A DNA stretch of 64,000 nucleotides from Novosphingobium taihuense (GTDB lineage Bacteria > Pseudomonadota > Alphaproteobacteria > Sphingomonadales > Sphingomonadaceae): the NCBI RefSeq assembly GCF_007830315.1, contig NZ_VLKJ01000002.1, forward strand, positions 248,001 through 312,000, read 5' to 3'. Made by a program: the position numbers and the translations under genes. The stretch's first letter is position 1; each line of letters begins with the position of its first letter. Shown here piece after piece: positions 15,770 through 24,198 of the stretch. The notes below the pieces were generated by a model. That model saw nothing but the letters and a program-made list of their open reading frames with translations. It searched no databases and had not been told where the DNA came from.

Positions 15770-16858
15770 TCAGATGTCGAGAGGCCCATGGCTGATGTGC
15801 GGGAGCACGTAGCGGCTGAACATGTCAGCTTCCTGGACGTGCGGATAGCCCGAGAGGATGAAGGCCTCGATGCCTTCGGCCTGATAGGCGCGCAGCTTTG
15901 CAAGGACCTGGTCGGGCGTGCCGACGATGGCAGCGCCACAGCCGGAGCGGGCGCGGCCGATGCCGGTCCACAGGTTCTCCTCGACAAAGCCATCGCCATC
16001 GGCCGCGCCGCGCAGTTCCTGCTGGCGCTGCACGCCGAAGTTCTTGGCGTCCAATGACTTCTCGCGGATGGCGCGGCCTGCCTCGTCATCCAGTTTGGAC
16101 AGGAGGCGGTCGGCATAGGCGCGGGCCTCGTCCTCGGTCTCGCGCACGATCACATGGACGCGGTAGCCGAACTTCAAAGTGCGGCCATGGTTGGCGGCGC
16201 GGGCCTTCATGTCGGCGATTGTCTCGCGCACCTTGTCCATGGTGTCGGGCCACATCAGGTAGACGTCACAGGCCTCGGCGGCGCATTCGCGGGCATCTGG
16301 GCTGAGGCCGCCGAAGTAGAACGCGGGGCACTTGCCTGAAAGGGTGCCGATGCGCGGGGGATCGAGCTTCAGCTTGTAGAACTCGCCCTGGAAATCGAGG
16401 TGCTGGCCATCGAGCAGGGTGCGCACGATCTTCATGATCTCGGTGGCGCGGGCATAGCGCGGGCCGCTGGCAATCGTCTCGCCCGGCATGTCGGACGAGA
16501 TGATGTTGACGTTGAGGCGCCCGCCCGTCCCGGCAGCGTTGGGGCCGAGGATGCGGTCCAATGTGGCGATGCGGCGGGCAAGCTGCGGCGGCCAGTCCTC
16601 GCCCATGCGCGTGGCCCAGAGCAGCTTGATCCGGCGAACCTGCGTGGCAACGGCGGCGGCAAAGGCAGTGGTATCGAGGCCGAGGCTGTAGCCCGAGGGC
16701 AGCAGGATGTTGTCGAACCCGCCTTCCTCGGCGCGCAGCACGATGTTGCGGCAATGCTCCCAGCTGGACTGGAGATACTTGTCGGGCACACCGAGGAATT
16801 CGTAGTCGTCGTCGCACAGCGCCGAGAACCAGGCGATCTCGCAATTCTGTTCGGCCAT
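15770..16858 (-). CDS. SsuD-like FMNH2-dependent sulfonate monooxygenase, probable sulfoquinovose monooxygenase
   Basis: A 362-aa luciferase-like flavin monooxygenase of the alkanesulfonate monooxygenase (SsuD) group, which uses FMNH2 and O2 to cleave C-S bonds and release sulfite. Typical segments are CEIAWFSALCDDDYEFLG, LLPSGYSLGLDTTAFAAAVA, RLNVNIISSDMPGE and FYFGGLSPDARECAAEACDVYLMWPD. Here it sits between an aldo/keto reductase and glpD in an operon headed by a YihQ-like sulfoquinovosidase. This matches the sulfo-SMO pathway, where SmoC converts sulfoquinovose to 6-oxoglucose plus sulfite. No flavin reductase gene is visible in the window, so one elsewhere must supply FMNH2. A GGAGAGG site precedes the start. 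Confidence 0.78.
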   Translation of the reverse strand: MAEQNCEIAWFSALCDDDYEFLGVPDKYLQSSWEHCRNIVLRAEEGGFDNILLPSGYSLGLDTTAFAAAVATQVRRIKLLWATRMGEDWPPQLARRIATLDRILGPNAAGTGGRLNVNIISSDMPGETIASGPRYARATEIMKIVRTLLDGQHLDFQGEFYKLKLDPPRIGTLSGKCPAFYFGGLSPDARECAAEACDVYLMWPDTMDKVRETIADMKARAANHGRTLKFGYRVHVIVRETEDEARAYADRLLSKLDDEAGRAIREKSLDAKNFGVQRQQELRGAADGDGFVEENLWTGIGRARSGCGAAIVGTPDQVLAKLRAYQAEGIEAFILSGYPHVQEADMFSRYVLPHISHGPLDI

Positions 16859-16951
16859 CTTGCCTCTCCTTCTGCGCAGCGGACGCAGGTCTTTACCGGC
16901 AAAACCGTGGGGCCGGTGCCGTCCGCCTTGAAAATCAAACTGTTGCGGCTG

Positions 16952-17866
16952 TTACGGGAGCCGCTCGCCCCGCGCCGCGACGAGCACGGCGTACCAATCC
17001 GTTCGTGTCCAGCGCACCGAAAGCGCAGCAGCGCCCTCGGCAATGCGCTCTGCCTTCTGCGATCCGATGATCGGCACGATCCCGGCGGGGTGTGCCATGA
17101 GCCACGAATAGGCCGCGACCGTGCGCGAGACGCCCTGCGCCTCGGCCACGGCATCGAGCGCCGATGCGACGGCCTTGTCGCGCGCGCTTTCGGGCGCTGC
17201 CAGACGGCCACCGCCAAGCGGCGACCAGGCCATTGGCGTCAGGCCAAGCTGCATCGCCTGGTCCAGCTCGCCGTTCTCGAAGCAGGTGATGCGCAAGGGG
17301 CTGATCTCGGGCTGCGTGGTCGCCAGCTTCTCGCCAAGGAAATGGTTGAGAGCGGCGATCTGTGCCTGCGTGTAGTTTGAGACGCCAAGTGCGCGGACCT
17401 TGCCCGAGGCGACCGCATCGTCGAGCACGCGCGCGGTCTCGTGCGGGTGGGCGAGGATATCCGGGCGATGGATCTGCCACAGGTCGATCACGTCGGTCTT
17501 GAGGCGGCGCAGCGAATCCTCGATGGCCTTGCGCAGGTAATCGGGGCTCTGGTCATAGGGCAGGGGCGGGAGGATGCCGCCCTTGGTGGCGAGGACCATG
17601 CGGCCACGCAGCGCAGGCTCTGCTGCCAGCACTTCGCCGAGCAGCGCCTCGGCATCGCCGAAGCCGCCCTTGCCGTCGAAGCCATAGATGTCTGCTGTGT
17701 CGAGGAAGTTGATCCCGGCATCCAGCGCGGCATGAACAAGCTTTGCCGCATCGGCAGCGCTGCGGCCATCCTCGGCAAGGCGCCACATGCCCCAGGCAAT
17801 CGGCGACACGGCAATGCCGGTGTGGCCAAGAGGGCGGAAAGCAGGGGGCAGTGGCAAGAGGCTCAT
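16952..17866 (-). CDS. aldo/keto reductase, SmoB-like
   Basis: A 304-aa NAD(P)H-dependent aldo/keto reductase. The catalytic tetrad can be read from NFLDTADIYG (Asp, Tyr), VLATKGG (Lys) and DLWQIHRPD (His), with the cofactor-binding PLGGGRL and IIGSQKAERI segments at the C-terminus. The start overlaps the regulator stop (ATGA, 17863-17866). In a sulfo-SMO pathway the SmoB reductase reduces 6-oxoglucose to glucose, and its position next to the monooxygenase supports that role. A generic sugar or oxidoreductase function cannot be excluded. Confidence 0.8.
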   Translation of the reverse strand: MSLLPLPPAFRPLGHTGIAVSPIAWGMWRLAEDGRSAADAAKLVHAALDAGINFLDTADIYGFDGKGGFGDAEALLGEVLAAEPALRGRMVLATKGGILPPLPYDQSPDYLRKAIEDSLRRLKTDVIDLWQIHRPDILAHPHETARVLDDAVASGKVRALGVSNYTQAQIAALNHFLGEKLATTQPEISPLRITCFENGELDQAMQLGLTPMAWSPLGGGRLAAPESARDKAVASALDAVAEAQGVSRTVAAYSWLMAHPAGIVPIIGSQKAERIAEGAAALSVRWTRTDWYAVLVAARGERLP

Positions 17867-18876
17867 GAAACAGTCCTGTATGGCGGCGCGACCGAAGCGC
17901 GCTCTACGAGTGTATGGGGCAGGCGGCGGTGGGTGATGTCGCCCCCGGCAATGAGGATTTCCGTGGCGGTGCGGGCAAGCTCGGCCATCGGCTGGTGGAT
18001 CGTGGTGAGCGGCGGCCAGACGGTGCGGGCCAGCGTGGTATCGTCAAAACCCGCGACCGACAGTTCGGCGGGCACATTGATGCCCCGGTCATGCGCGACG
18101 GCAAGGACGCCTGCGGCCATGTCGTCGTTGGAGGCGAAGATCGCGGTCGGGCGGTTGGGCAGGTCGAGCAGGGCCTGACCGCCGCGCGTACCGGAATCGA
18201 AATCGAACTCGCCCTCGCGCACCAGAACAGGATCGTAGGAAATGCCCGCCCGGTCGAGCGCGCGGCGATAGCCGAACAGGCGGTCGTCCGAGGCCATGTG
18301 GTTCTGGTGGCCCTTGATGAAGCCGATGCGGCGGTGCCCGGCGTTGATCAGGTGCGTGGTCATGTCATCGGCGGCCTGGGCATCGTCCATGAACACCGAA
18401 CTGGTCAGCGCGTGGTTGGTGCCGGGCGATATGCGCACGAACGGGATGTCCATCGCCTCCAGCGCGCGCAGCACCGGATCGCAATCGGTCACCGGCGAGG
18501 ACAGGATGATCCCGTCGACGTGAGTCTCGCTCACGAGGCCGCGTACCTGTTCGCCCACCTGAGGGTCGGCCACGTCGACCGGCTGGGCGAGCAGGCGGAT
18601 GCCGTTCGAACGGCAGAAGTCCCAGCAGCCGGACTGGATCTGGAACATGTAGTAAGGGCTGTGATTGTCGTAGATCAGGGCGATCTGGTTCGACTTGGCG
18701 CCCGAGAGGATGCGCGCGGCGACGCTCGGACGGAAATCGAGCGCGCGCATGGCTTCCTCGACCCGGGCCTTGGTATCGGCACTGACATAGGGATGGCCGT
18801 TGAGCACGCGGCTGACGGTTTTCACCGCCACCCCGGCCCTTGCCGCAACGTCCCTGATGTTTGACCGCTCGCTCAT
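17863..18876 (-). CDS. LacI-family transcriptional regulator
   Basis: A 337-aa LacI/GalR repressor: HTH and hinge at residues 1-55 (NIRDVAARAGVAVKTVSRVLNG), then a periplasmic-binding-protein-like sensor domain with GIILSSPVTD, IGFIKGH and AIFASNDDMAAGVL. It is encoded between the GH31 enzyme and the aldo/keto reductase, overlapping both by 4 bp (ATGA), so it probably autoregulates the operon and the divergent TonB receptor. The inducer is expected to be sulfoquinovose or its glycoside (inference from context). Confidence 0.9.
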   Translation of the reverse strand: MSERSNIRDVAARAGVAVKTVSRVLNGHPYVSADTKARVEEAMRALDFRPSVAARILSGAKSNQIALIYDNHSPYYMFQIQSGCWDFCRSNGIRLLAQPVDVADPQVGEQVRGLVSETHVDGIILSSPVTDCDPVLRALEAMDIPFVRISPGTNHALTSSVFMDDAQAADDMTTHLINAGHRRIGFIKGHQNHMASDDRLFGYRRALDRAGISYDPVLVREGEFDFDSGTRGGQALLDLPNRPTAIFASNDDMAAGVLAVAHDRGINVPAELSVAGFDDTTLARTVWPPLTTIHQPMAELARTATEILIAGGDITHRRLPHTLVERASVAPPYRTVS

Positions 18877-20912
18877 TCTGCCAATGCCCCCTTGATCCCC
18901 TCGAACAGTGGCGCGAACGCGCTGTCCGGACGGAAGAAAACCGGCGGCTGGCCGATGGGCGCAGGGATGTCGTGCGTGCCGGGGGCGAAGTCCTCGCCCG
19001 ACCAGCAATGCCGCCAGGGTCCGGTTCCGGGAAGAACCACCTGGCGATGACGAGCCCCCTCCTCGATCACCGGAGCCACCAGCAGGTCGGCACCGTAGAG
19101 GAACTGGTCCTGCACCGTAAAGAGCGCAGGTTCCTGCGGATAATGCAGAAACAGCGGGCGCTGCGCGGGCAGGCCCGAAGCGCTCGCCTCTTGGCAGAGG
19201 TGGCGGACATAGGGCGCAAGGTGCGCGTGGACGCGGCTCCATGCGGCAAAGCAGGCGAGCAGTTCGGGCGTGCTGTCGTACTGCAGGTTGTCGTCGGGGC
19301 GGTTGCCTTCGTGGCTGCGCATGACCGGCGCGAAGGCGGCAAGCTCGCACCAGCGCTGCATCAGCTCTGCAGTGCGAACATTGCCATGGAGCGAGGTGTA
19401 GCCGCCGCAATCTGAGTGGCTGTAGGCATTGCCGACAAGCCCTGCCGAGAGCGCGCCGGTGACGACCGTGCCGATGCCATCGTGGCGGGTGAAATCGACT
19501 GACTGGTCACCGGCCCAGAGCAGCGGGCAGAAGCCTTGCACGCCCGAAAACCCGGCGCGCATGAAGAACAGCGCATCGCCGGTCTTGCCGCGCGATGCCA
19601 GCGCCATGGCGTTCACCTCTGCCCAGAGCACCGGCCAGCGGTTGTGCGCTTCCATCGGATCGGAACCATCGGCAAGGCGCAGATCAGTCGGCAGGTACTC
19701 GCCGAAATCGGCCATCCAGCCAGAGATGCCGATGTCGAGCATTTCGCGGCCCAGCACGCGCTCGGCAAACCAGGCGCGGGTTTCCGGGCGGGTAAAATCG
19801 ACCACGCCGCAATCGAACTCGCCGAAATCGACGAGGTGGACCTCGTCGGACGTCTGGTTGAGGCAGAAGTGACCGCCGCTGCGCGCTTCGTCATACAGGT
19901 CGCCATCGACCGCGATATAGGGGTTGGCGTAGGCCAGGAAGCGGATGTCGCGGGCCTCGAGCTGCCGGATCTTCGCGCGAAGATCGGGGTAGCGCTGCGC
20001 GCTGCGCGCTCCGGAGTGCCAATCCCAGAACAGGCGGCGGCCGAAGGTGGTTTCGCGGATGCCCGCCCAGTCCTCGCACCACAGGCCCGAGACGGCAGCG
20101 CCTGCCGCGATGAACTGTTCGAGCCGGTCGAAGCTGGACGCGCCCGATTTCAGGCCGACGATTGCGCCGCCGATGGCCCAGTCGGGCAGTTCGGGCTGGC
20201 GGCCGAAGCGGGTGGAGAGCTGGCCGACGAGGTCTTGCGGACCATCGGCGGCGAAGATCTCGAAGCGCGCCGTGTTGCTCCACACTTCGACCAGGTGGCT
20301 GTCGTCCTGCGTGAAATCGAGGACGCTGTAGCAGCTGGCATCGAGGTGGATGGCGAGCCAGCGCGAGGTCAGGAAGGTGGGCTGCGGGTAGTTGGTGTTC
20401 CAGTAATCGCCGCCGGCCATGCCCTCGGCGTCCATGATCCGGGTGAGCTCGGTCGACTTGTCGCGCCCGACGCCGGGCTCGCTCGTCCAGATCGGGAATT
20501 TCCGCCCATTGAGAGCGAGATAGCTCATCTGCTCTCCGCCACCCCAGACGCATTCGCCGGGTTCGGCGTGGAAGCGGACGTGGAGACGGTCATGGCCGGG
20601 AAGGAGCGAGCGGACTTCGAGTCCGGTGCCCGAGAAGGTCAGGCGGGCAACGGGGCGGCCCCCATCAGACAGTTCGGCATCAAGCAGTTCGATGCCGCCG
20701 TCGATTTCCTGCCAGGCGGTGGGCGCGATCTCGCCGGTCGGCGCGTCAGAAATGGCGAAGTTGCCGCGATACATAGCCACGGTTGGCTGTCCGCATGCCA
20801 TGACTACCGCAGGACATAAGGGGGAGTGGCGCAGCACGACTTGCTCCCCAGCGCGGAGAGAAAATCCTTTGTTTTCGGCGTGCAGCCGGAGTTCCAACAG
20901 TGCTTTCCTCAT
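18873..20912 (-). CDS. GH31 glycosidase, sulfoquinovosidase (YihQ/SmoI)-like
   Basis: A 679-aa GH31 enzyme most like E. coli YihQ, which releases sulfoquinovose from its glycosides. The nucleophile is Asp402 in WMADFGEYLPTD and the acid/base is Asp469 in WAGDQ. Their separation of 67 residues equals that of YihQ Asp405/Asp472. Tyr505 in HSDCGGYTSL falls at the same distance as YihQ Tyr508, a sulfonate-binding residue, and an R293-x-x-W296 pair may correspond to the other sulfonate contacts. MRSHEGNRPDDN and PIGQPPVFFRPDS are also YihQ-like. There is no signal peptide, so it acts in the cytosol. It is the first gene of the leftward operon. A plain alpha-glucosidase is the main alternative. Confidence 0.8.
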   Translation of the reverse strand: MRKALLELRLHAENKGFSLRAGEQVVLRHSPLCPAVVMACGQPTVAMYRGNFAISDAPTGEIAPTAWQEIDGGIELLDAELSDGGRPVARLTFSGTGLEVRSLLPGHDRLHVRFHAEPGECVWGGGEQMSYLALNGRKFPIWTSEPGVGRDKSTELTRIMDAEGMAGGDYWNTNYPQPTFLTSRWLAIHLDASCYSVLDFTQDDSHLVEVWSNTARFEIFAADGPQDLVGQLSTRFGRQPELPDWAIGGAIVGLKSGASSFDRLEQFIAAGAAVSGLWCEDWAGIRETTFGRRLFWDWHSGARSAQRYPDLRAKIRQLEARDIRFLAYANPYIAVDGDLYDEARSGGHFCLNQTSDEVHLVDFGEFDCGVVDFTRPETRAWFAERVLGREMLDIGISGWMADFGEYLPTDLRLADGSDPMEAHNRWPVLWAEVNAMALASRGKTGDALFFMRAGFSGVQGFCPLLWAGDQSVDFTRHDGIGTVVTGALSAGLVGNAYSHSDCGGYTSLHGNVRTAELMQRWCELAAFAPVMRSHEGNRPDDNLQYDSTPELLACFAAWSRVHAHLAPYVRHLCQEASASGLPAQRPLFLHYPQEPALFTVQDQFLYGADLLVAPVIEEGARHRQVVLPGTGPWRHCWSGEDFAPGTHDIPAPIGQPPVFFRPDSAFAPLFEGIKGALAE

Positions 20913-21073
20913 CCCTGAACGGCCAGTGTGGCACATTGGCCGCAGACTCTGTCCGTTTTTCTGACACCGCTTGACATATCCATCCCACCATAGCAGATCA
21001 AGCACCAATCGCGGCCGATCGACGAGGGAGCATGACTACCCTTGGAAGACCGCTTTTCGCAGGGGAGAGATCC
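20913..21073. promoter_or_regulatory. divergent control region of the sulfoquinovose locus
   Basis: A 161-bp region between the GH31 operon and the TonB receptor gene. It has a TTGACA hexamer at 20971-20976 on the + strand, and TGTC...GACA (about 20950-20966) as a weak dyad. A single LacI-type operator is expected here but I cannot fix it. Confidence 0.4.
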
Positions 21074-23410
21074 ATGAGGCTTATACATTCCGCATCTGCG
21101 CGCGCATTGGCATTGTCTGCCAGCGCGCTGTCACTGGCCTTCGCAGGCGCTGCCCACGCGCAGGACGCTGCTGAAGATAACTCGGGCGGCATCAGCGAAA
21201 TCGTCGTCACCGCACAGAAGGTGAAGGAAAACGTCCAGGACGTTCCGATCGCCATCACCGCGCTGACCGCAGACCGACTTGAGTCGACCGGCACGACCAG
21301 CCTCGAAGGGCTGACCCAACTGGTTCCGTCGGTCACGTTCCGCAAGGGCACGACCAGCGCCAACAGCGCCATCGTGATGCGCGGCGTCGGTACGATCACC
21401 TTCTCGGTGGCGGCAGAGCCCAGCGTGTCGACGGTAGTCGACGGCGTGGTGCTGAGCCGTTCGGGCCAGGCCTTCATGGACCTCGTCGATGCCCAGCGAC
21501 TTGAAGTGCTGCGCGGGCCGCAGGGCACGCTGTTCGGCAAGAACGCCTCGGCCGGTCTCGTCAACATCGTTTCGAAGGGCGGAACCGACACGCTGCAGGG
21601 CGAAGCGCGGGTCGAGGCCTATGAAGGTGACGAATATCGCCTGCGCGCCTCGGTTTCCGGGCCGCTGTCCGAAGGCCTGACCGCGCGCGTCACCGGCTTC
21701 TACGGCAGCTATGACGGCAACATCACCAACGTCTACGGCGGCAAGAACAACAAGGTGAACGGCTACGAGCACTACGGCGCTCGCGGCATTCTCGATTATG
21801 AGAACGGCGGATCGAAGTTCCGCCTGATCGCCGACTACTTCCGCGCCAACGACGATTGCTGCGCCGACGTGACTACGGTCAGCCGCGGTGCGGTGCTCGA
21901 TGCAGAGCTTGGCCTGCCGGGCGGCGTTGCGCAGGGCCTGAACCAGCGCTACATCAACCACGATCTGGTCACGCGCACCAAGGACCGCCAGTGGAGCCTG
22001 ACCGCGTCGGGCGATTTCGACGTGTTCGAAAGCCACACGCTGAGCGTGATCGCGGGCTATCGCAACTGGAAGAACGAGGAACAGCGCGACGGCGACTTCC
22101 TGCCGCGCGCCATCGTCGGCACCGGCCAGCTGCATGACTTCGGCGAAGTCAACACGCAGCAGCTCAGCCTTGAAGTGCGCTTGGCTTCTGACCAGACCCA
22201 GCCGTTCTTCTATCAGGTGGGCGCGTTTGCCTGGGGGTCGAACAACCAGCAGGACTTCACCCGCCGCAACGTGACTTGCGCCAGCTCGACCTTGCCGACA
22301 GCGGCATCGGGCGCGACGCCGTGCAACCTTGCGGACACGGTCAACACGATCTTCCCGACCGCGACTTCGCGCAGCGAAGTGGAATCGCGCAATTACGCGG
22401 TGTTCGGCCAGGCGACCTATCGCTTCAGCGACATGATCTCGCTGACCGGCGGCCTGCGCTATACCTGGGATGACCTGAGCTACACCCACACCCGCGCGCC
22501 TGCGGTCAACGCCACTACGGGTCTTCCGGCAACCGGCCCCGGCACCAACGGTAACCCGGCCGGCGGAACGCTGGCCTCGGGCGGCAACGGCACCAACACC
22601 TCGGCCGGATCGAGCAACAACGGCAACCTTTCGGGCCGCGCCGTCCTGCAGATCACGCCGACCGAGGACGTGATGCTCTACGGCAGCTACACCCGTGGCT
22701 ACAAGGGCCCGGCGTTCAACGTGTTCTTCAACCACACCGCGCCGACCAACGCGATCCCGATCGACGAAGAAATCTCCGACGCCTTCGAAGCGGGCTTGAA
22801 GTCGCAGTTCCTCGACAACCGCGTGCAGTTCAATGCGGCGGCCTTCACCGTCACCTACAAGGGCTTCCAGGCCAACAACTTCGTGCTGCTTAACGGCGTG
22901 CCGGTTTCAAACCTGACCAACGCGGGCACCGTGCGCAGCCAGGGCTTCGAGCTTGACCTGCTGACCGTGCCGGTTGACGGCCTGACCCTGCGTGCAAGCG
23001 CGGCCTATGCCGATGCCAAGGTCAAGAAGTTCAATCCGAATCCACAGACCAACGCGCCTGACGCCCGCAACGGCACGCGCCTGCCACTGGCGCCAAAGTT
23101 CACCTACACGCTGGGCGGCAGCTATGAGCGTGATCTGGGCGGATTGAAGCTCTATCTCGACACCGACTTCCGCCATGTCGGCAAGCAGTTCTCCGATCTC
23201 GGCGAAAGCGGCCCGATTGCGGGCTATGGCATCTGGAACGCCAGCGTCGGGTTCTCTGACGCGGACGACAACTATCGCCTGTCGTTCCTTGCGCGCAACA
23301 TCACCGACAAGTCCTATGCGCTGCTCAACGTCAGCGCCGGCCAGCGCCTGCAGATCCCGCGCGACGCCGACCGCTACTTCGGCGTGAGCCTGCGCGCCAA
23401 GTTCCAGTAA
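21074..23410 (+). CDS. TonB-dependent outer-membrane receptor
   Basis: A 778-aa TonB-dependent receptor. The signal peptide ends at about AGAAHAQ, the TonB box is EIVVTAQK, the plug contains VDGVVLSR and LEVLRGPQGTLFGKNASAG, and the beta-barrel ends in an aromatic FGVSLRAKFQ. A Gly/Asn/Thr-rich extracellular loop lies at about 475-530. It is divergent from the GH31 operon, so sulfoquinovosides or related plant glycosides are its likely ligands (inference). The start at 21074 is preceded by GGGGAGAG and gives a proper signal peptide, unlike the upstream ATG. Confidence 0.9.
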   Translation: MRLIHSASARALALSASALSLAFAGAAHAQDAAEDNSGGISEIVVTAQKVKENVQDVPIAITALTADRLESTGTTSLEGLTQLVPSVTFRKGTTSANSAIVMRGVGTITFSVAAEPSVSTVVDGVVLSRSGQAFMDLVDAQRLEVLRGPQGTLFGKNASAGLVNIVSKGGTDTLQGEARVEAYEGDEYRLRASVSGPLSEGLTARVTGFYGSYDGNITNVYGGKNNKVNGYEHYGARGILDYENGGSKFRLIADYFRANDDCCADVTTVSRGAVLDAELGLPGGVAQGLNQRYINHDLVTRTKDRQWSLTASGDFDVFESHTLSVIAGYRNWKNEEQRDGDFLPRAIVGTGQLHDFGEVNTQQLSLEVRLASDQTQPFFYQVGAFAWGSNNQQDFTRRNVTCASSTLPTAASGATPCNLADTVNTIFPTATSRSEVESRNYAVFGQATYRFSDMISLTGGLRYTWDDLSYTHTRAPAVNATTGLPATGPGTNGNPAGGTLASGGNGTNTSAGSSNNGNLSGRAVLQITPTEDVMLYGSYTRGYKGPAFNVFFNHTAPTNAIPIDEEISDAFEAGLKSQFLDNRVQFNAAAFTVTYKGFQANNFVLLNGVPVSNLTNAGTVRSQGFELDLLTVPVDGLTLRASAAYADAKVKKFNPNPQTNAPDARNGTRLPLAPKFTYTLGGSYERDLGGLKLYLDTDFRHVGKQFSDLGESGPIAGYGIWNASVGFSDADDNYRLSFLARNITDKSYALLNVSAGQRLQIPRDADRYFGVSLRAKFQ

Positions 23411-23437
23411 CCGCCCACCCCTCCCTTGGGCGCACGA

Positions 23438-23472
23438 AGAGGCTCCGGGCGAAAGTCCGGGGCCTCTTTTTT
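23438..23472 (+). terminator. rho-independent terminator after the TonB receptor
   Basis: Stem AGAGGC-CCGG / CCGG-GCCTCT followed by a T-run at 23467-23472, 28 bp past the stop codon at 23410. Confidence 0.8.
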
Positions 23473-23574
23473 GGCTGGGGTGGTGGGCCGGCTAGGGTGC
23501 CATCTCGTCAAGAGCGGGCGTTCCGGTGACGACGCAGTTGCAGTCATCCCATTCTTCATGCTTTTCTGGCGACG

Positions 23575-24000
23575 ATGATGAAGTCAGTCGCCGCCTATCT
23601 CGTTAACGGACGAGTTCTGATCGCGCCATTGGTCCGCACAACGAGCGGCGTTGGCTTGGAGATCAACCCGCAAAATCTTGGCTCAAGCCCTGACCACAAA
23701 GAAGTTGAAGCCGGATTGGCTATTGCCTTCGCTCGATCTGAGTGGATGGTTCCGCACCCAGCGCAGAGCGAATGGAAGGGATTCTTTGACCCTTTTCTGA
23801 AGGCAGCTGGCGTTCGGAGCTTAAAGGCGTTCATGGCAACGGCACAGCTGTTGAACGTCGAAGAGAAAGTTGGCGAGTGGATTGTCACTCCCCACCGCAA
23901 TCTCGGAGCGAAAGAGGGCTTTGAGCCAATACTACAGGATCAACAAAGGCTTCCCGATTTGAGTGCGGTGGCCAACGCATTGCTCAAGCTAGAGCAATAG
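23575..24000 (+). CDS. small hypothetical protein, lower GC
   Basis: A 141-aa protein without recognised motifs. The two adjacent ATG codons at 23575 and 23578 are equally possible starts, and no strong ribosome site is visible. Composition is markedly lower in GC than the flanking genes, suggesting recent transfer. The size and composition resemble contact-dependent inhibition immunity proteins, but I cannot show that. It interrupts the sulfoquinovose locus between the TonB receptor and the MFS transporter. Confidence 0.5.
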   Translation: MMKSVAAYLVNGRVLIAPLVRTTSGVGLEINPQNLGSSPDHKEVEAGLAIAFARSEWMVPHPAQSEWKGFFDPFLKAAGVRSLKAFMATAQLLNVEEKVGEWIVTPHRNLGAKEGFEPILQDQQRLPDLSAVANALLKLEQ

Positions 24001-24068
24001 GTCTGAAGTCCGCTCCCCACCCCAAAGCAGCCATCCAAGCTGCAAACTCGCAATCCCAAAACCAGCCA

Positions 24069-24160
24069 TCACCCCGGGCTTGACCCGGGGTCCCGCTGCC
24101 TTTGCGCGACAGCACAGCGCTGTCGATGCGGAATCCCGGGTCAAGACCGGGATGACGAGG
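24069..24160. repeat. GC-rich intergenic palindromic repeat
   Basis: CCCGGGCTTGACCCGGGG on the left is echoed by TCCCGGGTCAAGACCGGGAT on the right, with an AGCGCT-centred dyad between. This is a dispersed alphaproteobacterial intergenic element and probably acts as a transcript-end hairpin for the convergent genes. Confidence 0.6.
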
Positions 24161-24198
24161 GTAGAGAAAACATCAAGCTTCCGGGGGCGTGCAGGCCG

